This document shows positions 20,082-29,869 of a stretch of DNA of 64,000 nt, piece by piece (the first letter of the stretch is position 1; each line of letters starts with the position of its first letter). Origin of the DNA: Lysobacter firmicutimachus (GTDB taxonomy: Bacteria; Pseudomonadota; Gammaproteobacteria; Xanthomonadales; Xanthomonadaceae); assembly GCF_037027445.1 (NCBI RefSeq), contig NZ_JBANDL010000002.1, positions 3,162,001-3,226,000 of the forward strand, written 5' to 3'. The notes beneath the pieces are model-generated. The model had not been told where the DNA came from. It did not search any database and saw nothing but the letters and a program-made list of their open reading frames with translations. Both the position numbers and the translations under genes were made by a program.

Positions 20082-21985
20082 CAACGCCCTCGCAGGAACC
20101 AGCGGTCGATTTCGGGCAGGCTGAAGCGCGCCCAGGTCGGGCGGCCATGATTGCATTGGCCGGAGCGTTCGGTCGCCTCCATTTCGCGCAGCAGGGCGTT
20201 CATTTCCGGCAAAGTGAGACGGCGGTTGGCGCGCACCGCGCCGTGGCAGGCCATGGTCGACAGCAATTCGTCGCGCGCCGCCGCGACCCGGCGCGATTCG
20301 CCGTGTTCGCGCAAGTCGGCCAGCACGTCGCGCAGCAGGGCCTCGACGTCGCCATGGGCCAGCAACGCCGGCACCGCACGCAGGGTCAGCGACTGCGGAC
20401 CGCTGCGGGTGACTTCGAAGCCCAGTTCGACCAGCGTCGCTTCTTCGCGCTCGGCGACCTCGGCCTCGCGCTCGGACACCGCCAGCGTCGCCGGCACCAG
20501 CAGCGGCTGGGTACGCAGGCCTTCGCCGTCGTGCGCGCTCTTGAGCTTCTCGTAACCGATGCGTTCGTGCGCGGCGTGCATGTCGACCACGATCAGGCCT
20601 TCGGCGCTTTCGGCGAGCACGTAGATGCCGTGCAATTGGGCGATCGCATAGCCCAGCGGCGGCAGGGTCGCGTCGTCGCTGGCCGGCAGCGCCGGCGCGG
20701 CGCCCAGCCCCAGGCCCGGCGCGGCGTAGGCGCTGCCGCCGCCGGACGCCGAGCCGCCGCCATAGGACGCACCGCCTGCCGGACCGCCCGCGCCGCCGCT
20801 GCCGTACAGCGCGGCGTAGCCGGCGCGGGTCTCGGCGACCTGCAGGCCCAGCGGCGCGGTCGAACGCCATTGATAGGCGTTGGCCGCGGACGTCGCCGCG
20901 CCCGCCGTCTGAGCGCTGCCGGCGACCAAACCGTCGGCGCCAGGCGCCTGCGCCGACGGCAGGCTGCCGGCGCGGGTTTCGGCCAGGGCGTCGTTGAGCG
21001 TGCGGTAGACGAAGTCGTGGATCAGGCGCGCGTCGCGGAAGCGCACCTCGTGCTTGGCCGGGTGCACGTTGACGTCGACCCGGCGCGGGTCCAGTTCCAG
21101 AAACAGCACGTAGGCCGGCTGGCGGCCGTGGAACAGCACGTCGGCGTAGGCCTGTTTGACCGCGTGGGCCACGCTGCGGTCGCGCACCGCGCGGCCGTTG
21201 ACGTAGAAATACTGCTGATCGGCGCTGGCGCGGTTGTAGGACGGCTGAGCGATCCAGCCGTGCAGGCGCAGGCCGGCGCCGCTGTGGTCGACGCGCAGGG
21301 CGTTGCGGGCGAACTCCTCGCCCAGCGCCTCGCCGATGCGCAGGTCCGACAGCCCGACCTCGACCAGGTCGCCCTCGCCCTTCCAGCGCCGGGTCGGCTT
21401 GCCGTTGTGGGAGACGCGCAGCTCGACGTCGGGCCGGGCCAGGGCCAGCTGGCGCAGCCATTCTTCGATATGGCCCAGCTCGGTGCGCTCGGCCTTGAGG
21501 AACTTGCGCCGCGCCGGCACGTTGAAGAACAGGTCGCGCACCTCGACCGTGGTGCCCTGCGGATGCGGCTTGGGGACGACGTCGCCGACCCGGCCGCCGT
21601 CGATCTCCAGCACCGCGCCGCGGTCCTCGCCGATCCGGCGCGAAGACAGGGCGAAACGGCTGACCGAGGCGATCGAGGGCAACGCCTCGCCGCGGAAGCC
21701 CAGGGTGGTCACGCCTTCCAGGTCGTCGAGCGAGGCGATCTTGCTGGTGGCGTGGCGCGACACCGCCAGCGGCAGTTCGTCGGCGGCGATGCCGTTGCCG
21801 TCGTCGCGGATCCGGATCAGGCGCACGCCGCCCTCCTCCAGATCGATGTCGACCCGGCGTGCGCCGGCGTCGAGCGCGTTCTCGACCAGTTCCTTGACCA
21901 CGGACGCGGGCCGTTCGACCACTTCGCCGGCGGCGATCTGGTTGATCAGGGTGTCGGGCAGTTGACGGATGCTCACGGGCGGCAT
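20081..21985 (-). CDS. mutL: DNA mismatch repair protein MutL
   Basis: MutL couples mismatch recognition by MutS to strand removal. The 634-residue protein has the GHKL ATPase domain ([54 protein letters not shown]), a transducer domain, a Gly/Ala-rich linker (about 345-425) and a C-terminal dimerisation domain. That domain contains [20 protein letters not shown] and QCNHGRPT, the three pieces of the MutL endonuclease site, so this is probably a nicking MutL unlike that of E. coli. The start at 21985 ([10 protein letters not shown]) is chosen because the 82 upstream in-frame residues are unlike the family. Confidence 0.96.
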   Translation of the reverse strand: MPPVSIRQLPDTLINQIAAGEVVERPASVVKELVENALDAGARRVDIDLEEGGVRLIRIRDDGNGIAADELPLAVSRHATSKIASLDDLEGVTTLGFRGEALPSIASVSRFALSSRRIGEDRGAVLEIDGGRVGDVVPKPHPQGTTVEVRDLFFNVPARRKFLKAERTELGHIEEWLRQLALARPDVELRVSHNGKPTRRWKGEGDLVEVGLSDLRIGEALGEEFARNALRVDHSGAGLRLHGWIAQPSYNRASADQQYFYVNGRAVRDRSVAHAVKQAYADVLFHGRQPAYVLFLELDPRRVDVNVHPAKHEVRFRDARLIHDFVYRTLNDALAETRAGSLPSAQAPGADGLVAGSAQTAGAATSAANAYQWRSTAPLGLQVAETRAGYAALYGSGGAGGPAGGASYGGGSASGGGSAYAAPGLGLGAAPALPASDDATLPPLGYAIAQLHGIYVLAESAEGLIVVDMHAAHERIGYEKLKSAHDGEGLRTQPLLVPATLAVSEREAEVAEREEATLVELGFEVTRSGPQSLTLRAVPALLAHGDVEALLRDVLADLREHGESRRVAAARDELLSTMACHGAVRANRRLTLPEMNALLREMEATERSGQCNHGRPTWARFSLPEIDRWFLRGR

Positions 21986-22399
21986 TCGGTGCGGCGGCAC
22001 CGGCGGGGGGATGGGAAACGATGATAGCCGCTGCCGGCGCGGCTTCGCGATCCGGGGCTTGCGCCGGATGCGGCGGATCGGCCCGGCGCGCGGATTCAGG
22101 GGCGAAGCAGCAGCAACGGCAAAAGCCGCCTCGCCTGCGCGCCCTGCGCGGCCACCCGCCCCCTTGCAAAGGAGGCAACGGCCGGCGCCCGCTCTTGCGC
22201 ACCCGGAGCTACGGCCCGGCTTCCGCGGCATCGCACGGCCTCGCTCAGGAGCCCGGTGGCGTCGCGACCGGCATTGCGCCGAAACGACGCCCCCTCCTTT
22301 TGAAACGTGGAACGGTGGGATTCGCGCTTTGCCTTCCCCGAAACGATCGCGGCCCCGATCGCTCAGAGCCGCGCAAGAACCGTCGAAATCGTTGCGGGG
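21986..22399. other. intergenic region between amiC-type gene and mutL with two degenerate short repeats
   Basis: No credible gene is seen in these 414 bp. Two degenerate copies of a CCCCTTTGCAAAGGGG-like family are visible, CCCCCTTGCAAAGGAGG near 22160-22178 and CCCCTCCTTTTGAAACG near 22290-22308. The gap is long enough to hold a separate mutL promoter. Confidence 0.4.
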
Positions 22400-24133
22400 T
22401 TAAGGACTGCCGCCCCCGCCGAACCCGCCCTGCTGCGCTTCGGCGCGCGCCGCGTACATCGTGCCCGGCGGCGGCTGGCGGGTGAAATAGGTGTTGACTC
22501 CGTCCAGCACCGCCCGCGCCAACGCGCGCTGGTGCGCCGGATCGGTCAGGCGGCGCTCTTCTTCCGGATTGGAGATGAAGTTGGTCTCGACCAGCATCGC
22601 CGGCATGTCGGAGGTGCGCAGCACGGCGAAGTTGGCGCGCTCGATGTTCGGCTTGTGGTTGCGGCCGAGCTGGCGCAGCCCGTCGAGCACATGCCCGGCG
22701 GCGTCTTCGGACGCCTTCATGTGCCCGCTCTGGGTCAGGTCCAGCAACACCGAGGTCAGGGTGTTGTCGGACTGCGGCAGGCGCGCGCCGCCGATCAGGT
22801 CGGAGGCGTTTTCCTTGTCGGCCAGCCAGCGCGCGCGCTGCGAGGACGCCCCCTTCAGCGACAGCACGTAGACCGAGGAGCCGTTCGCCGAGCGGTTTTC
22901 GGCCGCGTCGGCGTGGATCGAGATGAACATGTCGGCCTTGGCGTGACGCGCGAGCTGGGCGCGCCGCGGCAACGGAATGAACACGTCGGTGTCGCGGGTC
23001 ATGTAGGCCTTGAGACCCGGCGTGGCGTTGATCTGGCGCGCCAGTTCGCGGCCGATCGCCAGGGTCACGTCCTTTTCGCGCTTGCCGGCCAGGCCGATCG
23101 CGCCCGGATCCTGGCCGCCGTGACCGGGATCGATGGCGATGATCAACGGGCGCATGCCGCGGCCGCGCATCACGTCCTTGAGCGTCTTGACCGCACCCGG
23201 CGGCGGCGCGGTCTCGACCGGCGCCGGGGCCGCTGCCGCGGCACCGGGCATCGGCGTCGGCACGCCGGTCGCAATGCGGGTCGGCACGCCGGTCGCGACC
23301 GTGGTCGGCACCGGCGCCTGTGCGGCCTGTTCGAACACGGCCTGGCTCGCGGCGCGCTGCGCAGGCGTCGGCGTCGGCGCGGGCTGCGCAGTCGCCGGTC
23401 GCGCGGCCGCGTGGATCGGGTTCGCCGCCGGCAGCGCCGTCGCGATCGCGCTCGGCGCATGGGTGACGGGCGGTGGGTTGCCCGCGACGCTCGGCGCGTT
23501 TGCCGCCGGCGCCGCGCCGTTGCGCGCGGCGAGCTCGGAAATCAGTTTGCTGGTGGCCGCATTCGAGGCCAGCGCGGGATCGGGTTCGGCGGCTGGCGCC
23601 GGCGCAGTCGCGACGGCGGGCGCCGCGACCATCGGCGACGGCGCGGCCGGCTTCGGCGGCGGGGTCGCGGTGGTAGCGACGCTGGCGGCGGCCGGCTTCG
23701 GCGCAGCGGCCGTCGTCTCGTTGCCGTCGCCCGGCCATTCCAGCACCAGGCGCGAACCGCCGGCGCCCTGCTCGATGCGCGGCTTCAGCGCCGCGACCGG
23801 CTGGGCCAAGTCGAACACGATCCGAGCGGTGCCGGGCTGCGGCTCGCCGGTGCGCACGGCCTTGACGATGCCGGCGGCGGCGGGAAGCTTGAAAGCCTTG
23901 CTCAGGTGCGAGGCCGGCAGATCCACCACCAGGCGATCGGGGCCCTTGAGGCTGAGCACTTTGTACTGGCCGGCGCCGTCCAGAGCGATCTCAGCGCGGG
24001 TGCCGGTGGCCCCGTTACGCAGCTCCAAGCCCTTGATTTCACTCGCATGCGCGAGATTCCAAGCCAGCGCCGCCAGCAGCGCTAGGCCGAGCAGGAACTT
24101 CTGAACGGTGGCCCCTTTGACTCGCATGCGCAT
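22400..24133 (-). CDS. amiC: N-acetylmuramoyl-L-alanine amidase (AmiC type)
   Basis: This periplasmic zinc amidase cuts peptides from murein during cell separation. The 577-residue protein has a signal peptide (about 1-31), an AMIN domain (about 33-130, SEIKGLELRNGATGTRAEIALDG), a very long Ala/Pro/Thr-rich linker (about 135-325) and a C-terminal Amidase_3 domain (about 335-560). Zinc and catalytic motifs are AIDPGHGGQDPGA, the Glu of KREKDVTLAIG, FISIHADAAENR and LVETNFISN. The tail ends in a Gly-rich FGGGGSP. The order tsaE-amidase-mutL is the conserved proteobacterial one. An alternative start is the ATG two codons in. Confidence 0.93.
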   Translation of the reverse strand: MRMRVKGATVQKFLLGLALLAALAWNLAHASEIKGLELRNGATGTRAEIALDGAGQYKVLSLKGPDRLVVDLPASHLSKAFKLPAAAGIVKAVRTGEPQPGTARIVFDLAQPVAALKPRIEQGAGGSRLVLEWPGDGNETTAAAPKPAAASVATTATPPPKPAAPSPMVAAPAVATAPAPAAEPDPALASNAATSKLISELAARNGAAPAANAPSVAGNPPPVTHAPSAIATALPAANPIHAAARPATAQPAPTPTPAQRAASQAVFEQAAQAPVPTTVATGVPTRIATGVPTPMPGAAAAAPAPVETAPPPGAVKTLKDVMRGRGMRPLIIAIDPGHGGQDPGAIGLAGKREKDVTLAIGRELARQINATPGLKAYMTRDTDVFIPLPRRAQLARHAKADMFISIHADAAENRSANGSSVYVLSLKGASSQRARWLADKENASDLIGGARLPQSDNTLTSVLLDLTQSGHMKASEDAAGHVLDGLRQLGRNHKPNIERANFAVLRTSDMPAMLVETNFISNPEEERRLTDPAHQRALARAVLDGVNTYFTRQPPPGTMYAARAEAQQGGFGGGGSP

Positions 24134-24214
24134 AAGTCAAGCACCGGAAAATCACAATTGCAAGTATTTTTTCCTTGCAAATCCGGTACCTGGGGACACT
24201 TCCTAGGGAATCGT

Positions 24215-24730
24215 TCAGGAGTCGGCCGCAAGCTCCTGGGGGCCGGTTTCCGCCGCCAGGCCGGCCAGCCAGGCCGCCCCGCCCTCTGAATCGGCCGACA
24301 ACTCGGCGCGGCGACCGGCGCCGCCTTCGGCCACGGCGAGGTCGACGCGCAGGTCGGCCGGGGGCAGCCAGCCGCGGCCGCGCTCGGGCCATTCGATCAG
24401 CCACAACTCGGCCTCGCCGCCATCCAGCCCCAGGAATTCCAGCTCGCCGGCGTCGCCGATCCGGTACAGGTCCAGGTGCCAGGCTTCGCGCCCACCGGCC
24501 AGCGGATAGCGCTCGACCAGGGTGTAGGTCGGGCTGCGGATCGCGCCGCGCACGCCGAGCGCACGCAACAGCGCGCGCGCCAGGGTCGATTTGCCGGCGC
24601 CCAGATCGCCGTGCAGATGCACGCGCAGCACTGCGCCATCGCGTTGCGGGCGGGTGCGCGCGAGCGCGGCGCCGAGCGCGTCGGTGGCGTCGGCGTCGGC
24701 GAGCGTGAGGATCGTGCGCGCTGCGGTCAT
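24215..24730 (-). CDS. tsaE: tRNA threonylcarbamoyladenosine biosynthesis ATPase TsaE
   Basis: TsaE is the ATPase that cycles the TsaBD complex when it makes t6A37 in tRNAs reading ANN codons. The 171-residue protein shows the Walker [16 protein letters not shown] (about 41-55), the [10 protein letters not shown] switch motif, the [17 protein letters not shown] block and the [11 protein letters not shown]alker-B-like segment. It has a slightly longer C-terminus than E. coli TsaE (153). It begins 9 bp after the nnr stop, so it is co-transcribed with it. The 81-bp gap to the amidase gene contains a TTGCAAG/CTTGCAA inverted repeat. Confidence 0.95.
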   Translation of the reverse strand: MTAARTILTLADADATDALGAALARTRPQRDGAVLRVHLHGDLGAGKSTLARALLRALGVRGAIRSPTYTLVERYPLAGGREAWHLDLYRIGDAGELEFLGLDGGEAELWLIEWPERGRGWLPPADLRVDLAVAEGGAGRRAELSADSEGGAAWLAGLAAETGPQELAADS

Positions 24731-24739
24731 CGCGCGATT

Positions 24740-26260
24740 CTAAGCCGCGCCGCGCGGATTCGCGCAGCGTCGCAACCACGGCATCAGATCGCTCGGCAGC
24801 AGGCCGCGCTCGCCGCCCTCGCGCGCGGCTTCGTCGCCGGCGACCGCATGCAGCAAGGCGCCGCACGAGGCCGCATCGAACGCATCCAGGCCCTGTGCGA
24901 GCAAGGCCGCGATCGCGCCGCTGAGCACGTCGCCCATGCCGCCGACCGCCATGCCCGGATTGCCGGCGGCGATCAGGCGCGTGCGCCGTTGCGGTGCGGC
25001 GATCAGGCTGCCGGCGCCCTTGAGCACCACCGCGCAACCGTAGCGATCGACGAGCGCGCGCACCGCGGCGAAGCGGTCGGCCTGCACCTGCGCGGCAGCG
25101 CTGCCGAGCAGGCGCGCGGCTTCGCCGGGGTGCGGCGTCAGCACGCAGTCGGCCGGCAGCGCCCGCGGTTGCGCGGCAAGCAGATTGAGCGCATCGGCGT
25201 CGAACAGACGCGGCTTGGCGCTGGCCAGGACGCGCGCGTACAGCGCCCGCCCCCAACCTTGTTGACCCAGGCCGGGGCCGATCGCGACGACATCGGCGGC
25301 GTCGATCGCGGCGGCGAGTTCCTCGCCGCTCTCGACCGCGCGCGGCATCGCCTCGGGCAGGCGCGCCAACATCGGCGCCACATGCGCCGCACGCGTGGCC
25401 GCATCGAGCAAACCGGCGCCGCTGCGCAGCGCGGCCTGCGCGCACAACAACAAGGCGCCGCCGTGCCCGTGATCGCCGCCCACGCACAGCACACGGCCGT
25501 TGCGGCCTTTGTGACTGTCGCGCCGGCGCGGCCGCAGCCAGCGCCCGAGATCGGCGGCGCCCAGCGCTTCGGCAACCGCTTCGACGCCGTAATGCTCCGG
25601 GTCCAGTTGCAACCGCGCCACCGCCAGCGCGCCGACGTGATCCAGCGCTGCGCCGCTGCGCAGGCCGGCCTTGGGCGCGATGAACTCCAGGGTGCGCTGC
25701 GCGATCACCGCGGCGACGTGGGCCTGGCCGCTGTCGGCGTCGACGCCGCTCGGCACGTCCAGCGCCAGCACCGGCGCCGGGTGCGCGTTGATCGCCGCGA
25801 TCAGATCGGCCGAGGCCGCGTCCGGCGCGCGCGACAGGCCGATGCCGAACAACGCGTCGACCACCACGTCCGCCGCCGGCAGCGTGCCGTCGAATTCGAG
25901 CGTGGCGCCGCCGGCCTGCGCGTACTCGGCCGCGGCGCGGCGCGCCAGGGCGCTGCGCGGCGCGTGCCCGGGCAGGCGCAGCACCGAAACGTCGCGCCCG
26001 CTTTGCCGGGCCAGGGTCGCCAGCACATAGCCGTCGCCGCCGTTGTTGCCGGGACCGCACACCACCAGCAGGCGGAACGCGCGCGTCCAATGGTTCAGCA
26101 ACTCGCTCCAGGCCGCCGCGCCGGCGCGCTGCATCAGCACGTAGGCATCGCCCAGTTCGGCCGCGGCGCGCGCCTCGATCGCGCGCAACGCCACGGCGTC
26201 GTACAGCGCGGTCCCGGGCGCGGCAGCGGTTCGGCCGACGATTTCAGCGTTGGGCGACAT
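24740..26260 (-). CDS. nnr: bifunctional NAD(P)H-hydrate epimerase / ADP-dependent NAD(P)H-hydrate dehydratase
   Basis: This enzyme repairs damaged NAD(P)H hydrates. The 506-residue fusion has the N-terminal epimerase domain (YjeF_N, about 1-215) with VVCGPGNNGGDGYVLATLA and ALDVPSGVDADSGQ. The C-terminal ribokinase-like dehydratase (about 225-500) has SHKGRNGRVLCVGGDHGHGGA, DVVAIGPGLGQQGWG, LTPHPGEAARLLG and the substrate site GNPGMAVGGMGDVLSG. It is the first gene of the minus-strand nnr-tsaE run and is divergent from queG with only about 25 bp between start codons, so their promoters must overlap. Confidence 0.95.
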   Translation of the reverse strand: MSPNAEIVGRTAAAPGTALYDAVALRAIEARAAAELGDAYVLMQRAGAAAWSELLNHWTRAFRLLVVCGPGNNGGDGYVLATLARQSGRDVSVLRLPGHAPRSALARRAAAEYAQAGGATLEFDGTLPAADVVVDALFGIGLSRAPDAASADLIAAINAHPAPVLALDVPSGVDADSGQAHVAAVIAQRTLEFIAPKAGLRSGAALDHVGALAVARLQLDPEHYGVEAVAEALGAADLGRWLRPRRRDSHKGRNGRVLCVGGDHGHGGALLLCAQAALRSGAGLLDAATRAAHVAPMLARLPEAMPRAVESGEELAAAIDAADVVAIGPGLGQQGWGRALYARVLASAKPRLFDADALNLLAAQPRALPADCVLTPHPGEAARLLGSAAAQVQADRFAAVRALVDRYGCAVVLKGAGSLIAAPQRRTRLIAAGNPGMAVGGMGDVLSGAIAALLAQGLDAFDAASCGALLHAVAGDEAAREGGERGLLPSDLMPWLRRCANPRGAA

Positions 26261-26285
26261 GCCCGGATTCTATACTTGCGGGATC

Positions 26286-27395
26286 GTGAACCAGCCCGAC
26301 GCCCATTCCAGCTCCGCGCCCCGCCCCGCGCCCAACCCGGCGCCGCCCGACTACCCGGCGCTGGCCGCGCGCATCCGCGAGCTGGCGCGCGAATTCGGCT
26401 TCCAGCGCTGCGGCATCGCCGGGATCGAACTCGACGACGACGAAGGCTACCTGCTCGACTGGCTGGAACAGGGCCTGCACGGCTCGATGGACTGGATGGC
26501 CCGCCACGGCGAACTGCGCGGCCGCCCGGACCGGCTGCTGCCCGGCACCGTGCGGGTGATCTCGGTCGGCCTGGACTACGGCCGCCGCGACGACGAGGAC
26601 GCCTGGGCCACCCTGGCCGACCGCGAGCGCGCCTACGTCGCCCGCTACGCGCTCGGCCGCGACTACCACAAGCTGATGCGCCAGCGCCTGCAGCGTCTGG
26701 CCGACCGCATCGGCGAAGTGGTCGGCCCGTTCGGCCACCGGGTATTCGTCGATTCGGCACCGGTGCTGGAGCGCGCGCTGGCGCGCAACGCCGGGCTGGG
26801 CTGGATCGGCAAGCACACCTGCCTGATCGACAAGGACGGCGGCTCCTGGTTCTTCCTAGGCGAGATCTACGTCGACCTGCCGCTGCCGATCGATGCGCCG
26901 GCCAGCGCGCACTGCGGCACCTGCACGCGCTGCATCGACATCTGCCCGACCCAGGCCATCGTCGCCCCGCACCGGCTCGATGCGCGCCGCTGCATCGCCT
27001 ATCTGACCATCGAACACGACGGCGCGATTCCCGAGGAACTGCGCCCGGCGATCGGCAACCGCATCTTCGGCTGCGACGACTGCCAGTTGGTCTGCCCCTG
27101 GAACAAGTTCGCCAAGCGCAACGACGAGCCGGATTTCCGCGCCCGCAACGGGCTCGACACGGCCAGCCTGGCGCAATTGTTCGCCTGGGACGAGGACGAG
27201 TTCCTGCGCCGCACCGAGGGCTCGGCGATCCGCCGCAGCGGCCACGAGCGCTGGCTGCGCAACATCGCCGTCGCGCTCGGCAACGCGCCGGGCACGCCCG
27301 AGACGATCGCCGCACTGCGCTCGCGCCGCGAGCATCCCAGCGCGCTGGTGCGCGAGCACGTCGAATGGGCGCTGGCGCGCCACGGCGCGGCCTGA
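26286..27395 (+). CDS. queG: epoxyqueuosine reductase
   Basis: QueG carries out the last step of queuosine synthesis, a cobalamin-dependent reduction of epoxyqueuosine in tRNA. The 369-residue product has the cobalamin-binding N-terminal part (GLHGSMDWMARH, VISVGLDYG, KHTCLIDKDGGSWFFLGEIYVDLPL) and two 4Fe-4S motifs, CGTCTRCIDICPTQAI and CDDCQLVCPWNKFA. A HEAT-like C-terminus includes REHVEWALARHG. The start is taken as the GTG at 26286, because TATACT at 26271-26276 is a good -10 box that would lie inside longer versions. The short Pro/Ala-rich N-terminal extension is unusual. Confidence 0.94.
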   Translation: MNQPDAHSSSAPRPAPNPAPPDYPALAARIRELAREFGFQRCGIAGIELDDDEGYLLDWLEQGLHGSMDWMARHGELRGRPDRLLPGTVRVISVGLDYGRRDDEDAWATLADRERAYVARYALGRDYHKLMRQRLQRLADRIGEVVGPFGHRVFVDSAPVLERALARNAGLGWIGKHTCLIDKDGGSWFFLGEIYVDLPLPIDAPASAHCGTCTRCIDICPTQAIVAPHRLDARRCIAYLTIEHDGAIPEELRPAIGNRIFGCDDCQLVCPWNKFAKRNDEPDFRARNGLDTASLAQLFAWDEDEFLRRTEGSAIRRSGHERWLRNIAVALGNAPGTPETIAALRSRREHPSALVREHVEWALARHGAA

Positions 27396-27770
27396 ATCGC
27401 GGTGCCGCCCAGTACCAACGTTATCGTTGTTATTGCTACAAGCACTTGGCATAGCATCGCGCCCGCGAGAGTTCCCCTAGACCCGGAGGGCGGCGCACAG
27501 GACGTGCGCCCCGCCGTTAAAGAGCACGACTCGATAAGACAGGGATGTCTTATCGAAAAATCCCGGCGCAAGCATCGAACTCGCAGGGGAGCTTCGCGCG
27601 AATGCGCTTTTCTTTGGCGACTTTCTTTTGGGGCGCCAAAAGAAAGTTACCCGTCCGCTTGCGGGCGGAAGCCTTGCTCTTGAGGCCTCGAACGACAGAT
27701 ATCGCGAGACCGAAGCAGCGCGGTCGCGGCTCATGACCGAAGGAAATCCCCGTGGGACGCCGCTCCTACA
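27396..27770 (+). repeat. composite intergenic element, copy 4 (type I), with an interrupted REP
   Basis: From 27441 this copy parallels 2849-3143. Hairpin GGCGCACAGGACGTGCGCC (27492-27510) is identical, while the following 11-bp stem TCGATAAGACA/TGTCTTATCGA with GGGA loop (27531-27556) has lost the outer T/A pairs. The CTTTCTTTTGG/CCAAAAGAAAG stem and the CCGCTTGCGG hairpin are kept. The terminal REP is split: between CGGTCGCGGCT (27721-27731) and GCCGCTCCTAC (27759-27769) sits a 27-nt stretch matching the inner part of type II elements. The element separates convergent queG and pgi. Confidence 0.8.
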
Positions 27771-27781
27771 AGAAGCGGGTA

Positions 27782-29293
27782 CTAGCCGCGCAGCTTGCGC
27801 AACAGCTCGCGCGTCACCGGGTCGTCGGCCTCGGCGTCGCCGGCCAGCGCCGGCAGCAGCTTGTTGGCGACCTGCTTGCCGAGTTCGACGCCGAACTGGT
27901 CGAAAGCGTTGATGCCCCAGAACACCGACTGCAGATAGACGCTGTGCTCGTACATCGCCAGCAGCGCGCCCAGCGACTGCGGGGTCAATGCGTCGAGCAG
28001 GATCGTCGTGCTCGGGCGGCCGCCGGCGTAGGCGCGGTGCGGGTCGTCGCTGGCCTGGCCGTTGGCGAAGGCCTCGGTCTGCGCCAACAGGTTGGCGTGC
28101 AGCGCGCGATGGTTCTGCGGGTACGGCGCGTCGGCGCGGACCACGCCGATGAAATCGGCCGGCACGATCGAGGTGCCCTGGTGCAGGGCCTGGAAGAAGC
28201 TGTGCTGGGTATCGGTGCCGACCCCGCCCCACCACACCGGCACGGTGTCGCCGGCCACGGCCGAGCCGTCCAGGCGCACCGACTTGCCCAGGCTTTCCAT
28301 GACCAACTGCTGCAGGTAGTTCGACAGCAGCTTGAGCCGGTCGTCGTAAGCCAGCACCGCTTGGGTGGCATAGCCCAGGCCGTTGCGGTTCCACACCGCG
28401 GTCAGCGCGTGCCAAGCGGCCAGATTGCGCGGCAAGGGGGTCTCCAGCACGTGCGCATCCATCTGCGCGGCGCCGGCGAGGAAATCTTCGAACGCGTCCA
28501 TGCCGATCGCCAGCGCGATCGGCAGGCCGACCGCCGACCACAGCGAGTAGCGGCCGCCGACCCAGTCCCACATCGGCAGCAGCCGCTCCGGCGGGATGCC
28601 GAACGCGGCGCCGGCGCGCTCGACGTTGGCGCTGATCGCGTACAGGCGCGAGGCGTCGCCGAGCCAGTCGCGCAGGATCGCGCCGTTGAGCAGGGTTTCC
28701 TGGGTGCCGAAGGTCTTGGAGATCAGCAGCGCGGCGGTGCGCTTGGGGTCCAGCCCCGCCAGCAGGCGCTGGGCGGCGTGGCCGTCGACATTGGACAGGA
28801 AATGCACGCGGAACCGGCCCGGGGTCGCGCCGCTGAGCGCGTCCACGGCCAGGCGCGGGCCGAGATCGGAGCCGCCGATGCCGACGCTGACGATGTCGGT
28901 GACCTCGCTCGCAGTCAGCGTCTCGATCACCGCGCGCATCCGGCTGCGCGCTTCCAGCGCCTGGCGGTGCGCGGCGCGGGCGGTATCGCTGGCGGACAAG
29001 TCGCCGCGCAAGGCGGTGTGCAGGGCGGCGCGGCCCTCGGTGACGTTGACGGTTTCGCCGTCGAACAGCGCCCGCAGGCGCCGCTCGCTGTGCGCCGCCG
29101 CCGCGGCGCGGAACAACCAGTCCAGCGCGGCGCGGTCGTAGCGCTGACGGGCGAAGCTGGCGTAGACCGGCCAGACCTGGAGAGCGAAATCGGCGGCGCG
29201 GGCCGGATCGGCGGCGATCAGCTGCGCCAGCGGGGTGATGCCGACGCGCCCGACCTCGGCGCGCAGCTCGTGGAGTCGGACGTCATCGCTCAT
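27782..29293 (-). CDS. pgi: glucose-6-phosphate isomerase
   Basis: This cytoplasmic isomerase interconverts glucose-6-phosphate and fructose-6-phosphate. The 503-residue form matches the shorter Xanthomonadaceae type. Motifs seen are [35 protein letters not shown] (substrate loop), the [21 protein letters not shown] signature, [21 protein letters not shown], and the C-terminal catalytic Lys region [20 protein letters not shown]. It lies 32 bp after panD on the same strand and is probably the last gene of the pcnB-folK-panBCD-pgi run. Confidence 0.97.
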   Translation of the reverse strand: MSDDVRLHELRAEVGRVGITPLAQLIAADPARAADFALQVWPVYASFARQRYDRAALDWLFRAAAAAHSERRLRALFDGETVNVTEGRAALHTALRGDLSASDTARAAHRQALEARSRMRAVIETLTASEVTDIVSVGIGGSDLGPRLAVDALSGATPGRFRVHFLSNVDGHAAQRLLAGLDPKRTAALLISKTFGTQETLLNGAILRDWLGDASRLYAISANVERAGAAFGIPPERLLPMWDWVGGRYSLWSAVGLPIALAIGMDAFEDFLAGAAQMDAHVLETPLPRNLAAWHALTAVWNRNGLGYATQAVLAYDDRLKLLSNYLQQLVMESLGKSVRLDGSAVAGDTVPVWWGGVGTDTQHSFFQALHQGTSIVPADFIGVVRADAPYPQNHRALHANLLAQTEAFANGQASDDPHRAYAGGRPSTTILLDALTPQSLGALLAMYEHSVYLQSVFWGINAFDQFGVELGKQVANKLLPALAGDAEADDPVTRELLRKLRG

Positions 29294-29325
29294 CGTGTGC
29301 GAAGGCTCTCTTGGGGGCCGGTCGG

Positions 29326-29709
29326 TCAGGCGGCGGCCTGTGCCGGCATCGAGTGGTTGGTGTGGGTCAGCTGGTTGTGCCGGTCCACGTACACCAGGGT
29401 CGGCTTGTACTTGGCCGCCTCGGCCTCGTCGCAGATCCCGTAGGCGCAGATGATCACCAGGTCGCCGGGCTGGGCCTTGTGCGCGGCCGCGCCGTTGACC
29501 GAGATCACCCCGCTGCCCTCTTCGCCGCGGATGGCGTAGGTGGAGAAGCGGTGACCGCTGTTGATGTTGTAGATGTGGACCATCTCGTATTCGCGGATGC
29601 CGGAGATGTCCAGCAGGCGGCCGTCGATCGCGCAGGAGCCTTCGTAGTGCAGCTCGGCATGGGTGACGGTGGCGCGGTGGATCTTGGCCTTGAGCAGGTT
29701 CAGTTGCAT
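29326..29709 (-). CDS. panD: aspartate 1-decarboxylase proenzyme
   Basis: PanD makes beta-alanine from aspartate for pantothenate and CoA. The 127-residue proenzyme has the self-cleavage site HYEGSCAID with Gly24-Ser25; Ser25 becomes the pyruvoyl group. The RxTHAE-type start ([10 protein letters not shown]), Tyr and Lys positions ([16 protein letters not shown]) and [20 protein letters not shown] are typical. It stands between panC (160 bp upstream) and pgi. Many gammaproteobacterial PanD proteins need the maturation factor PanZ; none is visible in this window. Confidence 0.97.
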   Translation of the reverse strand: MQLNLLKAKIHRATVTHAELHYEGSCAIDGRLLDISGIREYEMVHIYNINSGHRFSTYAIRGEEGSGVISVNGAAAHKAQPGDLVIICAYGICDEAEAAKYKPTLVYVDRHNQLTHTNHSMPAQAAA

Positions 29710-29869
29710 GGTCGGTACTCCGTCCGCAGACGCGCGGGCGCGAAAGGCCAGAAGTCTAGCAGCGCATGGCGCGCTGCAACATGGCCCCGGGGCCTCGCCG
29801 GCGGAACGGAGATTTCCCGTTCAGCCGCCCCCTCCGGGCGCTTGCGCCGGCCTGGCCGGACGCCCCCGT

